This document shows positions 8,971 through 17,915 of a stretch of 64,000 nucleotides of DNA, in pieces; the stretch's first letter is position 1, and each line of letters begins with the position of its first letter. The notes beneath the pieces were generated by a model, which saw nothing but the letters and a program-made list of their open reading frames with translations, had not been told where the DNA came from and searched no databases. This DNA comes from an uncultured Winogradskyella sp. (GTDB lineage: Bacteria; Bacteroidota; Bacteroidia; Flavobacteriales; Flavobacteriaceae). Made by a program: the position numbers and the translations under genes. Location: positions 310,001 to 374,000 of the forward strand of contig NZ_CANMJY010000002.1 in NCBI RefSeq assembly GCF_947498345.1, given 5' to 3'.

Positions 8971-9414
8971 ATGATAGTACATAAATCGAATAACTTAACT
9001 TTTTTTATTCCAGAATATATTGAAGACGCTGGAGCGAATTTCTTTGATACCAGAATTCCGGCAGGTTTTCCGTCGCCAGCAGATGATTTTAAAGAACAAC
9101 GCTTGTCTTTAGACGATGAGTTAGTTAAAAATAAAGAAGCTACATTTTATGCTCGAGTAAGTGGGCAATCTATGATTGGTGCTGGATTAGATGATAATGA
9201 TTTATTAGTTATCGATAGAAGTTTAGAACCAGAAAATAATAAAATTGCGGTATGCTTTTTAGATGGTGAGTTTACTGTAAAACGCCTTAGAGTATCCGAT
9301 GGAGAAGTTTGGCTTCAACCAGAGAACCCAGATTACCCAATTATAAAAATAACTGAGGATAATAATTTTATGATTTGGGGAATTGTTACTAATGTAATTA
9401 AAAAACTATACTAA
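8971..9414 (+). CDS. umuD: UmuD-type S24 peptidase-like error-prone repair subunit
   Basis: Self-cleaving partner of UmuC, 147 residues from the ATG at 8971. An upstream GTG at 8926 would add 15 basic, unconserved residues and is less likely. The self-cleavage site Ala31-Gly32 (RIPAGFPSPADDF), nucleophile Ser67 in VSGQSMIG and general base Lys104 in FTVKRL are all present, so the Ser/Lys mechanism is complete. There is no N-terminal HTH, which separates it from LexA. It is followed by a strong terminator. Confidence 0.93.
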   Translation: MIVHKSNNLTFFIPEYIEDAGANFFDTRIPAGFPSPADDFKEQRLSLDDELVKNKEATFYARVSGQSMIGAGLDDNDLLVIDRSLEPENNKIAVCFLDGEFTVKRLRVSDGEVWLQPENPDYPIIKITEDNNFMIWGIVTNVIKKLY

Positions 9415-9452
9415 TAAATCGCCCTTAATTAGCCAGAAAATTTCAGTTAGAG

Positions 9453-9487
9453 GTGATCTAAAACGTACGTTTTAGATCACTTTTTTT
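9453..9487 (+). terminator. Intrinsic terminator after umuD
   Basis: Perfect 28-bp palindrome (arms GTGATCTAAAACGT / ACGTTTTAGATCAC, 9453-9480) followed by seven T. Confidence 0.9.
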
Positions 9488-9571
9488 ATAAAAACATGCT
9501 TTTCAACATCCAAAAAATGTATTTGGTCGTATATGTAAGTGTATTGAATAAATTAACCTAAAAACTTAGAC

Positions 9572-10423
9572 ATGAAAAAAATTTCAATCCTTTTAGTGGC
9601 AACAATTCTTTTGAGTTCTTGTGTTTCAAAAAAGAAATACTTAGCCCTGGAACAAGAGAATGGTGAAATTAAAAGTCAACTAACCAAAACCCAAGTCGAA
9701 AAAGAAGACTTAGAAAACAAATTTGCTAAAATTCAGGCACGTGTAGATAGATACAATGATAAGATTAGCTCATTAAATGAAGATGTGGAAGGTCTTAAAA
9801 TTGAAAACGACATTAAACTAGATGTTAATGCAGATGGTACTGTAATTTCTAATGAAAGCAAACGTAAAATGTTGGCAACTTTAGAAAATGTGGATCCTGC
9901 AAAATTAGCTGAAGCCAAAACTCTAAAAGATTCTATGAACATAGCAGTTCAGTATAATCTTGAAAAAACTATGGATACTTCAGATTTAAATGAAGATGAA
10001 GATATTGCTGTAAACATTAACGAGACTGTGGTGATGATTTCAATTTCGGACAAGATGTTATTTAATACGGGTAGTTATAGAATTAGCAGTAAGGCTAATA
10101 ATATCCTTCAAAAATTGGCAGATGTTATTAATTCTGAAGAGAGTATAGATGTTATGGTCGAAGGTCATACAGACTCTAGAAGTATTAATACAGAAAAGAT
10201 TAAAGACAATTGGGATTTGAGTGTATTAAGAGCAACATCTGTAGTTAGAAAACTACAGAACAAATACAATGTAGATCCTGCAAAACTAATTGCATCTGGT
10301 CGTAGTAGTTACCAGCCTTTGGTTGAAAACAACACCAGAGAAAACCGTTCTAAAAACAGAAGAACGCGCATTATACTAATGCCAAATATTGATAAATTCT
10401 TTGCTTTAATGGAGGCAAATTAA
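9572..10423 (+). CDS. OmpA-family outer-membrane lipoprotein with coiled coil
   Basis: 283 residues. The lipoprotein signal has its lipobox at LLSSC (Cys17). A Lys/Glu-rich coiled coil follows (about residues 22-80), and a C-terminal OmpA-like peptidoglycan-binding domain (about 145-275) includes VEGHTDSRSI and the arginine-rich NRSKNRRTRIILMP. Likely tethers the outer membrane to peptidoglycan. It is a single-gene unit between two terminators. Related flavobacterial proteins are annotated only as OmpA family. Confidence 0.9.
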   Translation: MKKISILLVATILLSSCVSKKKYLALEQENGEIKSQLTKTQVEKEDLENKFAKIQARVDRYNDKISSLNEDVEGLKIENDIKLDVNADGTVISNESKRKMLATLENVDPAKLAEAKTLKDSMNIAVQYNLEKTMDTSDLNEDEDIAVNINETVVMISISDKMLFNTGSYRISSKANNILQKLADVINSEESIDVMVEGHTDSRSINTEKIKDNWDLSVLRATSVVRKLQNKYNVDPAKLIASGRSSYQPLVENNTRENRSKNRRTRIILMPNIDKFFALMEAN

Positions 10424-10451
10424 TTGATCCATTATTTTTATAGAGGTGAAA

Positions 10452-10493
10452 AAAAAGCACTCTCCCGTATAGTTCGGCATTGAGTGCTTTTTA
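10452..10493 (+). terminator. Intrinsic terminator after the OmpA-family gene
   Basis: Arms AAAAAGCACTC (10452-10462) and GAGTGCTTTTT around an 18-20 nt loop, followed by a T-rich run. Confidence 0.8.
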
Positions 10494-10535
10494 CTTTTTA
10501 TAAATGTTGTAATTTGTAGAAAACAAAAATCATTT

Positions 10536-11255
10536 ATGAAATCAATTATTGCCATTTTATTTTTCTGCTTCTCGCTTCTTTGTATATCCCAGAATATTTC
10601 TGCAGAGCAATTACTTGAAAAAGCTATAGAATATCATGACCCAAATGATAATTGGTCAAAATTTAAAGCGCAATTTACTGTAGAAATGACTACACCCAAT
10701 TCACCAAAACGAACGAGTATCATTAGGATTGATTTACCGAATGAACATTTTGCAGTTAGAGCTACTAAAGACACAACCACAACAGTTTACACCATATCAA
10801 AAGGGAAGTGCAGTATGGTTTTAAATGGTAAAAACTTAGATAGTACTTCTGCCAAAAAAAAGAAAATGTCTTGTGAGAGAGCTATACTATACAAGAATTA
10901 TTATACCTACCTCTATGGTCTACCAATGAAACTAAAAGATTCTGGTACAAATCTCAGTGATAAGGTTGAGTATAAAACTTTTAAAGGCAAAGAATATCTG
11001 GTGTTAAAAGTGACTTATGATGAAGCTGTTGGTAGCGATGTTTGGTATTTTTATTTTAACCCCAAAACCTATGCTATGGAAGTTTATCAGTTTTTTAAAA
11101 CGGATAAAAATGGTAAGGAAAAACCAGATTCTGGAGAGTATATTTTGCTGTCAGGTGAAGCTTTAATTAATAATATAAAAATGCCTAAGGTTAGAGTGTG
11201 GTATTATAATAAAGATGATAAGTATTTAGGTACGGATACTTTGGTTGAGAATTAA
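10536..11255 (+). CDS. Secreted LolA-like protein (DUF6503-type)
   Basis: 239 residues with an N-terminal signal peptide (hydrophobic stretch about 4-18). The mature part opens ISAEQLLEKAIEYHDPNDNW and continues as a series of beta-strands, the overall pattern of LolA/LolB-like outer-membrane lipoprotein carriers. I recall this opening from the DUF6503 family of Bacteroidetes, but the assignment is from memory. No catalytic motif is visible. Single-gene unit bounded by terminators; substrate unknown. Confidence 0.7.
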   Translation: MKSIIAILFFCFSLLCISQNISAEQLLEKAIEYHDPNDNWSKFKAQFTVEMTTPNSPKRTSIIRIDLPNEHFAVRATKDTTTTVYTISKGKCSMVLNGKNLDSTSAKKKKMSCERAILYKNYYTYLYGLPMKLKDSGTNLSDKVEYKTFKGKEYLVLKVTYDEAVGSDVWYFYFNPKTYAMEVYQFFKTDKNGKEKPDSGEYILLSGEALINNIKMPKVRVWYYNKDDKYLGTDTLVEN

Positions 11256-11287
11256 AAAAAAGCATCTCAGAAATGAGATGCTTTTTT
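11256..11287. terminator. Bidirectional terminator between the DUF6503-type gene and nrdA
   Basis: Arms AAGCATCTCA and TGAGATGCTT around GAAA, flanked by an A-run on the left and a T-run on the right, so it can serve both convergent transcripts. Confidence 0.88.
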
Positions 11288-11321
11288 AATTTATTGAGAA
11301 GCTTTTTTCAAAGGTATTTGT

Positions 11322-13121
11322 TTACCCTTCGCAACTCGTACATTCCTTTTTCTGCTTAAATTTCTGTGCAGCATTCATACTGTGTTGGTAGTACAAGGAC
11401 TTTACTCCTAATTGCCAAGCCGTAACGTAAATTTTATTAATGTCCTTAACAGGCATATCTGGGTGTACCATAATATTTAATGACTGTCCCTGATCAATAT
11501 GATTTTGCCTATTTGCCGCTTGATAAATAAGGGTCATTTGATCAATTTCAGAATAGGTTTTAAAGACATCTTTTTCGAGGTCAGTAAGTCCTTCTAAGTG
11601 CTGTACAGAACCATCGTAATCACGTATGCTCTTCCAAACTTCAACCGTATCCATGCCTTTTTCTTTCAAAAGTGCTTTTAAAAATGGATTTTTAATTGTT
11701 GTTTTTATTTTTGCGATATCCTTAACATAACTGTTAGACCAGATTGGCTCAATACCTTGTGATACTTGCCCTAAAATAAATGCAGATGATGTTGTAGGTG
11801 CTACCGCATTTAACGTAGTATTACGTCTTCCGTACCCTTTTAACACTTCTGGCTCACCAAATTTCTCTGCTAACTCTTCAGATGCTTTAACGGATTTTTC
11901 TTTTATTGTCTTAAAGATTTCACTGTTAAGGTTAAACGCTTCCTGACTATCAAATGGTAACATCTTAGACTGTAATAATGAGTGCCATCCTAAAGCTCCC
12001 ATGCCTAAAGCTCTGTTTTCTTTAGCGAAATTATAAGCTTTCTCCATAAACAAGAATGTTTGTTGATCATCACGATCTGGGGAATCTCTATACACTTCTA
12101 GCTTCGTTACAAATTCTTCTAAAACGGCATCTAAGAAATAGATCATAGTTTCAACAGCATCTGTATTCTTCCACTTATCGTAGTGTAATAAATTGATAGA
12201 AGACAATACACATACAAAAGACCATCTGTCGTTAGTTGGTAACATGATCTCTGAGCACAAATTACTTGCATAGATTTCGTGTTTGTTTTCTTGGTACACT
12301 TCTGGTGCAGCATTATTAGCATTATCCTTAAAGAAGATATAAGGATATCCTATTTCGCCTCTTCGTTGTAATACTTTTGCCCAAATCGCTCTTTTGTCTG
12401 TGTCACCATCGATCATTTCTTGCATCCACTCATTACCAACTGTAACCCCATGTGTTAACTCCTGTATTGGATTACCTTCAGTACCGATTTCTAAAAATTC
12501 GTGTATATCATTATGTTCAATGGGTAGGTATGGGGAAAAACGACCACGTCTTACAGATCCCTGGCTTACAACATCAACCATTTTTTCAAACAATTGCATA
12601 ATATGTACAGCACCTGAAGACTCACCATTATTTTTAACTGGTGCACCTCTATGACGAAGCTTACCAAAATAACCAGAGGTTCCACCACCTAGCTTAGACA
12701 TCATACCAACTTCTGATTGCGTGTAGAGAATATCTCCCATATCATCAGAAATGTGAGAACCAAAACAACTGATTGGTAAACCACGTTTTTTACCAAAATT
12801 AGACCATACAGGTGACGCTAAAGAGTAAAAGCCTTCAGCCATATAACCATAGAATTTATCTGCAAAACCGTCAATCTTTAGGATACGTTCTGCATTATTG
12901 GCAATTTCTCTAATTCTTGCTTCGGGAGTAGTACCTTCTGTAAGATAACCAGAGGATAAAAATTTGCGACTATGGTCTGTTAACCATTTAATTTCGGGCT
13001 CTGTTTTTGCCTCTTTAATGGCTTCTTTTCGGGCTTTAATTAATTCATCGTGAGGTGAAGTTGTTGTAGTTTGAGGGTTTACTACTTTGTTTTCGAGGTC
13101 TAAGTTAGTTTTGTCGTTCAT
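11322..13121 (-). CDS. nrdA: Ribonucleoside-diphosphate reductase alpha subunit, no ATP-cone
   Basis: Catalytic subunit of class I ribonucleotide reductase, 599 residues. Active-site residues are visible: redox pair Cys119 (GLPISCFGS) and Cys304 (FVCVLSSIN), the radical Cys289 with Asn287 and Glu291 (NLCSEIML), and the C-terminal shuttle pair Cys594/Cys597 (ECTSCEG). The N-terminus has no ATP-cone and enters the catalytic fold directly, which explains its short length. nrdB lies 3 bp upstream in the same operon and carries the ATP-cone instead. Confidence 0.95.
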   Translation of the reverse strand: MNDKTNLDLENKVVNPQTTTTSPHDELIKARKEAIKEAKTEPEIKWLTDHSRKFLSSGYLTEGTTPEARIREIANNAERILKIDGFADKFYGYMAEGFYSLASPVWSNFGKKRGLPISCFGSHISDDMGDILYTQSEVGMMSKLGGGTSGYFGKLRHRGAPVKNNGESSGAVHIMQLFEKMVDVVSQGSVRRGRFSPYLPIEHNDIHEFLEIGTEGNPIQELTHGVTVGNEWMQEMIDGDTDKRAIWAKVLQRRGEIGYPYIFFKDNANNAAPEVYQENKHEIYASNLCSEIMLPTNDRWSFVCVLSSINLLHYDKWKNTDAVETMIYFLDAVLEEFVTKLEVYRDSPDRDDQQTFLFMEKAYNFAKENRALGMGALGWHSLLQSKMLPFDSQEAFNLNSEIFKTIKEKSVKASEELAEKFGEPEVLKGYGRRNTTLNAVAPTTSSAFILGQVSQGIEPIWSNSYVKDIAKIKTTIKNPFLKALLKEKGMDTVEVWKSIRDYDGSVQHLEGLTDLEKDVFKTYSEIDQMTLIYQAANRQNHIDQGQSLNIMVHPDMPVKDINKIYVTAWQLGVKSLYYQHSMNAAQKFKQKKECTSCEG

Positions 13122-13124
13122 GGT

Positions 13125-14414
13125 TTAAAATAAGTCGTCGCTAGTTATACTTTTAGTTCTTTTGCTATAGTTGATAGAGCGTTTTACAAAGAAATCTCCG
13201 TGCTTAGTGCCAATGATTTCATCATCAAACCATTCGGTCTGCTCTATTAAGCTCTCGTCAATGTCAAATATTTTTTCAATGCCGATGCTTTCAAGGGAAT
13301 TATTGAATCTGTTTTTTATAAACTCGTTTATTACATTTTTAGGGAGGAAGTCTAATTCACCTGCTTCAAAAATCCAATCAATGATTCTACTTTCAGAATC
13401 AAAGGCTTCTTCACACATTACCTTAACAATGGTATTGTATTCTTCGCCAAACCATGTTGGATTTTCGTCTTTAATGATTTTAATAATGTCAATACCAAAA
13501 TCCCCGTGAATTTGCTCTTCTTTAGAAGTTGCTTCAACGACATTAGAAATACCTTTAAGCATATTCTTATGTTTATTAAAGGCCATTATGATTAAAAATT
13601 GTGAAAACAAAGACACGTGTTCTATAAAGAGTGAGAACAATAAAATAGATTCTGCATATTCTTTGTTATCATCACTTTTTGCATTTTTTAAAGCGGTTTC
13701 TAAATAATGAACACGTCTCATTATTACAGGATTCTTCTTTAATCTTTTAAACTCATTATTAAGCCCAAGAATTTCTAATAAATGAGAATAAGCATCGTGA
13801 TGACGTACTTCACTCTCAGCAAATGTTGCGCCTACAGATCCAATTTCTGGTTTTGGCATTTTATGGTAAATGTCTCCCCAAAATGATTTTACTGCAACTT
13901 CGATTTGCGAAATTGCAAGCATTGTATTTTTTATAGCATTTTGCTCAACAATGGTAAGTCTGGTTTTAAAATCTTGAATATCGCTGGTAAAGTTAAATTC
14001 TGAATGAATCCAATACGAATGTCTAATTGCATCTACATATTCGTTAAGCGCAGGATATTCATAGGGTTTTAGGTTAATGCGTTTTTCAAAAATATTTGTC
14101 TTTCTATTTCTGGCTTGTTCATCTCTGTATAAAATATACGCTTTAGCAACATCCAGAAATGCACTGTCCATTAATTTAACTTCAACAAGATCCTGTACTT
14201 CTTCTACAGTCGGTACGTATTTATAATCATTAGCTTTTCTGTCTAATAATTCTTGCAATACCTTTACGGCGATAGCATTTGCATCTTCTTTGGTACCATT
14301 ACCAACAGACATCATCGCTTTTTCTACAGCATTAGAAATTTTATTTAAAACAAATGGGCTTGTTTCATAATCTCGCTTTATAATTTCTGTGATTTCTAGT
14401 TGTCTGGTATCCAT
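13125..14414 (-). CDS. nrdB: Ribonucleotide reductase beta subunit with N-terminal ATP-cone
   Basis: Radical-generating subunit, 429 residues. About residues 1-100 form an ATP-cone (I-K-R-D-Y-E-T-S-P-F opening, then VEKAMMSVG and VEEVQDLVEVKLM segments), normally found on NrdA. The ferritin-like domain follows with the metal ligands Glu172, Glu202, His205, FIEH and EEQIH, and the radical Tyr209 in the E-x-x-H-x-x-x-Y motif. This fits the group studied from Leeuwenhoekiella blandensis, in which dATP inhibits by oligomerising the beta subunit. First gene of the nrdB-nrdA operon. Confidence 0.95.
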   Translation of the reverse strand: MDTRQLEITEIIKRDYETSPFVLNKISNAVEKAMMSVGNGTKEDANAIAVKVLQELLDRKANDYKYVPTVEEVQDLVEVKLMDSAFLDVAKAYILYRDEQARNRKTNIFEKRINLKPYEYPALNEYVDAIRHSYWIHSEFNFTSDIQDFKTRLTIVEQNAIKNTMLAISQIEVAVKSFWGDIYHKMPKPEIGSVGATFAESEVRHHDAYSHLLEILGLNNEFKRLKKNPVIMRRVHYLETALKNAKSDDNKEYAESILLFSLFIEHVSLFSQFLIIMAFNKHKNMLKGISNVVEATSKEEQIHGDFGIDIIKIIKDENPTWFGEEYNTIVKVMCEEAFDSESRIIDWIFEAGELDFLPKNVINEFIKNRFNNSLESIGIEKIFDIDESLIEQTEWFDDEIIGTKHGDFFVKRSINYSKRTKSITSDDLF

Positions 14415-14860
14415 AATTTGTCTTAATTTTTAGGCTAAAAGACCTGTGGAATAATTGCTTAATTACTCCGAATTCAATTAGCAAAAGCCGTAATATTGTG
14501 TTAAAATTCTCCTATTAAGAGGGAATAAAAAGAGGCGTGAAATTTTCAAAAACAGAGATTTTTTTTAAAGGCTAAAAAACCGCTACTAAAATCTATTTTC
14601 TACTTTGCCCTGAACAAAGATTGATAATTGTCATTAAAATTAAAAGACAATATCGTAAACGTTGTCAACAAGTTTTTAACAAACTAAGGGATTGCCCATA
14701 AAACCTAATGTTTTACTAAATTTTATTTTAATACACTGATAATCAAATACTTAAATATATATACGTATTATTTTTTTTGTAGGTTTTATCGTATTAAAAC
14801 CAAGGTTAATAGCCGTGTTTATTGATGGTTTGTAATTTGATTTTGTGAAGATGTGTAACG

Positions 14861-14890
14861 AAAAAGAGCGTTTATATAAACGCTCTTTTT
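14861..14890. terminator. Isolated bidirectional terminator palindrome
   Basis: Perfect 30-bp palindrome: arm AAAAAGAGCGTTTA, centre TA, arm TAAACGCTCTTTTT. It has A- and T-tracts at both ends but lies about 450 bp from nrdB and 340 bp from the next gene, so it terminates no annotated CDS directly. Confidence 0.8.
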
Positions 14891-14963
14891 CTCCCTAATA
14901 ACTAACTAAGTAATGAAAAGCAACTTTTAATTGCTCTATAACAAATTAACACTCAAATAAAAA

Positions 14964-15000
14964 CTTAAGGTTTCATTTGATGATTACATTTAACCTTAAG
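14964..15000. repeat. Inverted repeat, 9-bp arms
   Basis: CTTAAGGTT (14964-14972) and AACCTTAAG (14992-15000), separated by 19 bp. It may be an operator or a weak structure. Function unknown. Confidence 0.5.
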
Positions 15001-15069
15001 AGAAAACCCTCAATTTACTCTTAAAAGGGGTCAGTTTTGCATTACAAATATTATTATAAATACAAGCAT

Positions 15070-15121
15070 CTCATAACCAAAATGTGTAAATGGTAAAAAA
15101 ACGTGTATAATTGGTTATGAG
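15070..15121. repeat. Inverted repeat, 11-bp arms
   Basis: CTCATAACCAA (15070-15080) and TTGGTTATGAG (15111-15121), perfect, with a 30-bp spacer that itself contains the related words ATGTGTAAA and ACGTGTATA 19 bp apart. It lies 110 bp before the LytTR gene and could be a binding site. Confidence 0.55.
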
Positions 15122-15141
15122 TAAGTTATCTATTTGTTAGC

Positions 15142-15180
15142 AACATACTATACATAAAATCTAACACGATATACATAAAA
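15142..15180 (+). promoter_or_regulatory. Tandem direct repeat, 21-bp period, before the LytTR gene
   Basis: 18-mers at 15142-15159 and 15163-15180 match at 15 of 18 positions and share ATACATAAAA. A third partial copy (GATATACATA) is at 15198-15207. LytTR-type regulators bind paired direct repeats about two helical turns apart, so this is a candidate autoregulatory site. Confidence 0.5.
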
Positions 15181-15231
15181 GCATTTTAGTAATTTAGGAT
15201 ATACATATATTTATAATCTATATATTTAACT

Positions 15232-15966
15232 ATGTTAAAATCAGTGATTGTTGATGATGAGCCAAAGGCTATTCAAAGTCTAATTTGGGAACTTAATAAC
15301 TTTAAAGAAGATATTGAGGTTACAGCGTCTTTTACGGATCCAGAAGAAGCGCTAAAGTATTTAGCATTAAATACCCCAGATTGCTTGTTTTTAGATGTAC
15401 AGATGCCTACAATTGGTGGTTTTCAGTTTTTAGAACAGTTAGAGCAAATTAATTTTGCCGTTGTTATTACTACGGCTTATGATGAGTACGCTATAAAAGC
15501 ACTTAAGCACGAAGCCATAGACTATCTCTTAAAACCAATTGATTCTGATGACTTAAGAGAAACTATAGCTAAAATAAGAAAGCATAGCGACCGCAATCTA
15601 AATGCTGCTAAGTTTGAACGTATGTTATCAAACTTTAATACAAAATTCGATAAAAAACGAATTACAATAAATGCTGATGGAAAGTTGCTTTTTTTAGACG
15701 TAGATGACATTATATATGTAGAGTCGGATGGTAATTACAGTACACTTTTTCTCCAAGATCAGAAAAAAATTGTGGTAACTAAAAAGCTTAAGGAGGTCGA
15801 TTCTATTCTTCCGGAGCATTATTTCTTTAGAATTCATAATTCGTACATTATTAACCTAAATAAAATAAAGGCATTTATTAAAAATGAAGGTTACGTTATC
15901 ATGGATAGCAATCATAAAATACCTGTTGCTAGGCAACGAAAATCTGATTTTCTGGAAAAATTATAA
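15232..15966 (+). CDS. LytTR-family two-component response regulator
   Basis: 244 residues. Receiver domain (about 1-120) with the acidic pocket Asp8/Asp9, phospho-acceptor Asp55 in LFLDVQMP and Lys101 in LLKPID. A LytTR DNA-binding domain follows (about 140-244, with VESDGNYSTLFL and FFRIHNSYIINL). Partner sensor kinase lies 17 bp downstream. The upstream 21-bp-period direct repeats suggest autoregulation. The output genes are not identifiable from this window. Confidence 0.95.
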   Translation: MLKSVIVDDEPKAIQSLIWELNNFKEDIEVTASFTDPEEALKYLALNTPDCLFLDVQMPTIGGFQFLEQLEQINFAVVITTAYDEYAIKALKHEAIDYLLKPIDSDDLRETIAKIRKHSDRNLNAAKFERMLSNFNTKFDKKRITINADGKLLFLDVDDIIYVESDGNYSTLFLQDQKKIVVTKKLKEVDSILPEHYFFRIHNSYIINLNKIKAFIKNEGYVIMDSNHKIPVARQRKSDFLEKL

Positions 15967-15983
15967 TCAAAAAATCGTGAGAA

Positions 15984-17912
15984 TTGAATAATAGCGTTTC
16001 AAATAAAATAGTGATCTTTTTCTTAGTGTTAAGTATCTATGCTTTAACTGGAAATGCTCAACACCTAGTTTTTGAATCTGCGATAGATAACATTAACAAA
16101 ACTAAACCATCAACTTACATTGGTATTGATTCTTTGCTTAAACCTTTTGAAAAGGATAGCGTAAAGATGAGGCAGGCACTAGATAGGTTTAAATTGAACA
16201 CCTATAATGAAGGTGCTAGCTATGCTCTTAACGCATTAGGAGTTATACATAGAAATATCTCTAATTATGATAAATCCATAGAACTACATAAAGAAGCTAA
16301 ATTTTTTGCAGATAAAGCTAATAATGATGAATTACGGATTGTAAGTCTTAACATGATTGGTGTAGCTTATAGACGTTTGGATATTATAAAACCTGCTCTA
16401 GACTACCATACCCAAGCTTTAAAGATTGCCTATGAGTTTAGTGATCCTTCACCGACGGTAAGCTATAATATTGCGGTTTCGCAGAATAGTATAGGTAATA
16501 TTTATTTAGCACTTAAGCAATATGATATTGCTCTTATACAATTTAAAAAATCACTAGAAATAGAAGAAAAAGCAGATAATAAGCTAGGTTTAGCTATAAA
16601 CTATCATAATATCGGTTATGCAGAAGAAGAAAAAGGAAATTTAGATGTGGCATTAGCCAATTATGAAAAATCTTTATACTATAACGAAGCCATCAATTCT
16701 GAAATTGGTAGAATGATATGTTTTAATAGTATTGGTGGCATCTATCTTAAAAAAGAGAATTATAAGAATGCAGAACCCATAATTAAAGATGCTTTAAAAA
16801 AAGCTTTAGCTTTAAAGGATCAGTTCTACATAGCATCATCCTATATTAATTTAGGTCAGTTAGAGATTGAATTAGATCAAATTTCGGAAGCAGAAAAAAA
16901 CCTAAAAAAAGGTCTTGAAGTTGCCAATACTTATAGCTTAAAATCTTCAATTGCTTCGTCTAGTAAATTACTATCTGAAGTCCATCAAAAAAAAGGAAAT
17001 TATAAAGCGGCTTTAGAATATTATCAAAAAGCTGTTGGTATAGAAAATACTATTCTTACAGATCAAAATCTTCAGTATGTTAATGATATTGTTATTGAAT
17101 ATGAAAACGAGAATAAGAATAATCAGATCAAAGCATTGGCTTCGGAGAACGAAGCTGTACGTTTACGATTAGAGCGTAATAAAAACATTTTTTGGTATTC
17201 AATGTTGGCCCTATTTTTATTTGGCATTGCCATGTTTATTATTAATAGAAACAGAACATTAAAGCAGGATAAGCAAATTTTAACCTTAGAGCAGGATATG
17301 TTGAGAAGCCAAATGAACCCTCATTTTATTTTTAATTCACTTAATTCTATAAAGCTCTATATTATTAATAATGAAAAAGAAAATGCGGTGTATTATCTCA
17401 ATAAGTTTTCGAAATTAATCCGTAAAATTTTAATTGCTTCTAAGGAAAAAGAAACCACACTACAAGACGAACTCGATACTATGAAGCTTTACATGAATAT
17501 TGAGAATATTCGTTTTGATAACGAAATAGATTTTAATATAAATGTAGATAAATCTATAAATACAGAAGTTACCAAGGTGCCATCATTGATTCTACAGCCG
17601 TTTTTAGAAAATGCATTATGGCATGGTTTATCCTCTAAACCAAATGATAAAAAGATAGACTTAAATGTATTTAAAAATTCTTCGGATTATATCACAGTTG
17701 AAATTATAGATAATGGTATTGGTAGAATAGCCTCAAAGAAAATTAAAGACAACAAAAAGTTAAAACGAAAATCTGTTGGTATAGATATTACCAAAGCTCG
17801 TTTGGCCAACTTTTCAAAAGCTTTCGAACATTCTTATACTTTAGATATTGATGATTTATACGAAAGAAACATCCCTTCAGGTACCAGAGTAACTCTAAAT
17901 ATTCCGGTATAA
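15984..17912 (+). CDS. TPR sensor histidine kinase, LytS/YpdA-like type
   Basis: 642 residues from a TTG start; no in-frame ATG is better placed. A signal peptide (about 8-26, ending GNAQ) is followed by a periplasmic tetratricopeptide array (about 75-355), a short coiled coil, one membrane helix (about 401-421), and a His_kinase domain with His447 in RSQMNPHFIFNSLNS. The ATPase domain includes LILQPFLENALWHGL and IIDNGIGR. The TPR region is presumably the sensory module. It pairs with the preceding LytTR regulator. Confidence 0.93.
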   Translation: MNNSVSNKIVIFFLVLSIYALTGNAQHLVFESAIDNINKTKPSTYIGIDSLLKPFEKDSVKMRQALDRFKLNTYNEGASYALNALGVIHRNISNYDKSIELHKEAKFFADKANNDELRIVSLNMIGVAYRRLDIIKPALDYHTQALKIAYEFSDPSPTVSYNIAVSQNSIGNIYLALKQYDIALIQFKKSLEIEEKADNKLGLAINYHNIGYAEEEKGNLDVALANYEKSLYYNEAINSEIGRMICFNSIGGIYLKKENYKNAEPIIKDALKKALALKDQFYIASSYINLGQLEIELDQISEAEKNLKKGLEVANTYSLKSSIASSSKLLSEVHQKKGNYKAALEYYQKAVGIENTILTDQNLQYVNDIVIEYENENKNNQIKALASENEAVRLRLERNKNIFWYSMLALFLFGIAMFIINRNRTLKQDKQILTLEQDMLRSQMNPHFIFNSLNSIKLYIINNEKENAVYYLNKFSKLIRKILIASKEKETTLQDELDTMKLYMNIENIRFDNEIDFNINVDKSINTEVTKVPSLILQPFLENALWHGLSSKPNDKKIDLNVFKNSSDYITVEIIDNGIGRIASKKIKDNKKLKRKSVGIDITKARLANFSKAFEHSYTLDIDDLYERNIPSGTRVTLNIPV

Positions 17913-17915
17913 AAA

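Larger units (their letters stand above)
14415..15231. other. 817-bp gene-free region with several symmetric elements
   Basis: No convincing ORF on either strand. It holds the nrdB promoter region (not precisely located), an isolated perfect terminator palindrome (14861-14890), two long-spaced inverted repeats (14964-15000 and 15070-15121) and a tandem direct repeat directly before the LytTR regulator (15142-15180). A stretch upstream of the palindrome (about 14780-14860) can form a further small hairpin and may be an RNA gene. Confidence 0.7.
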
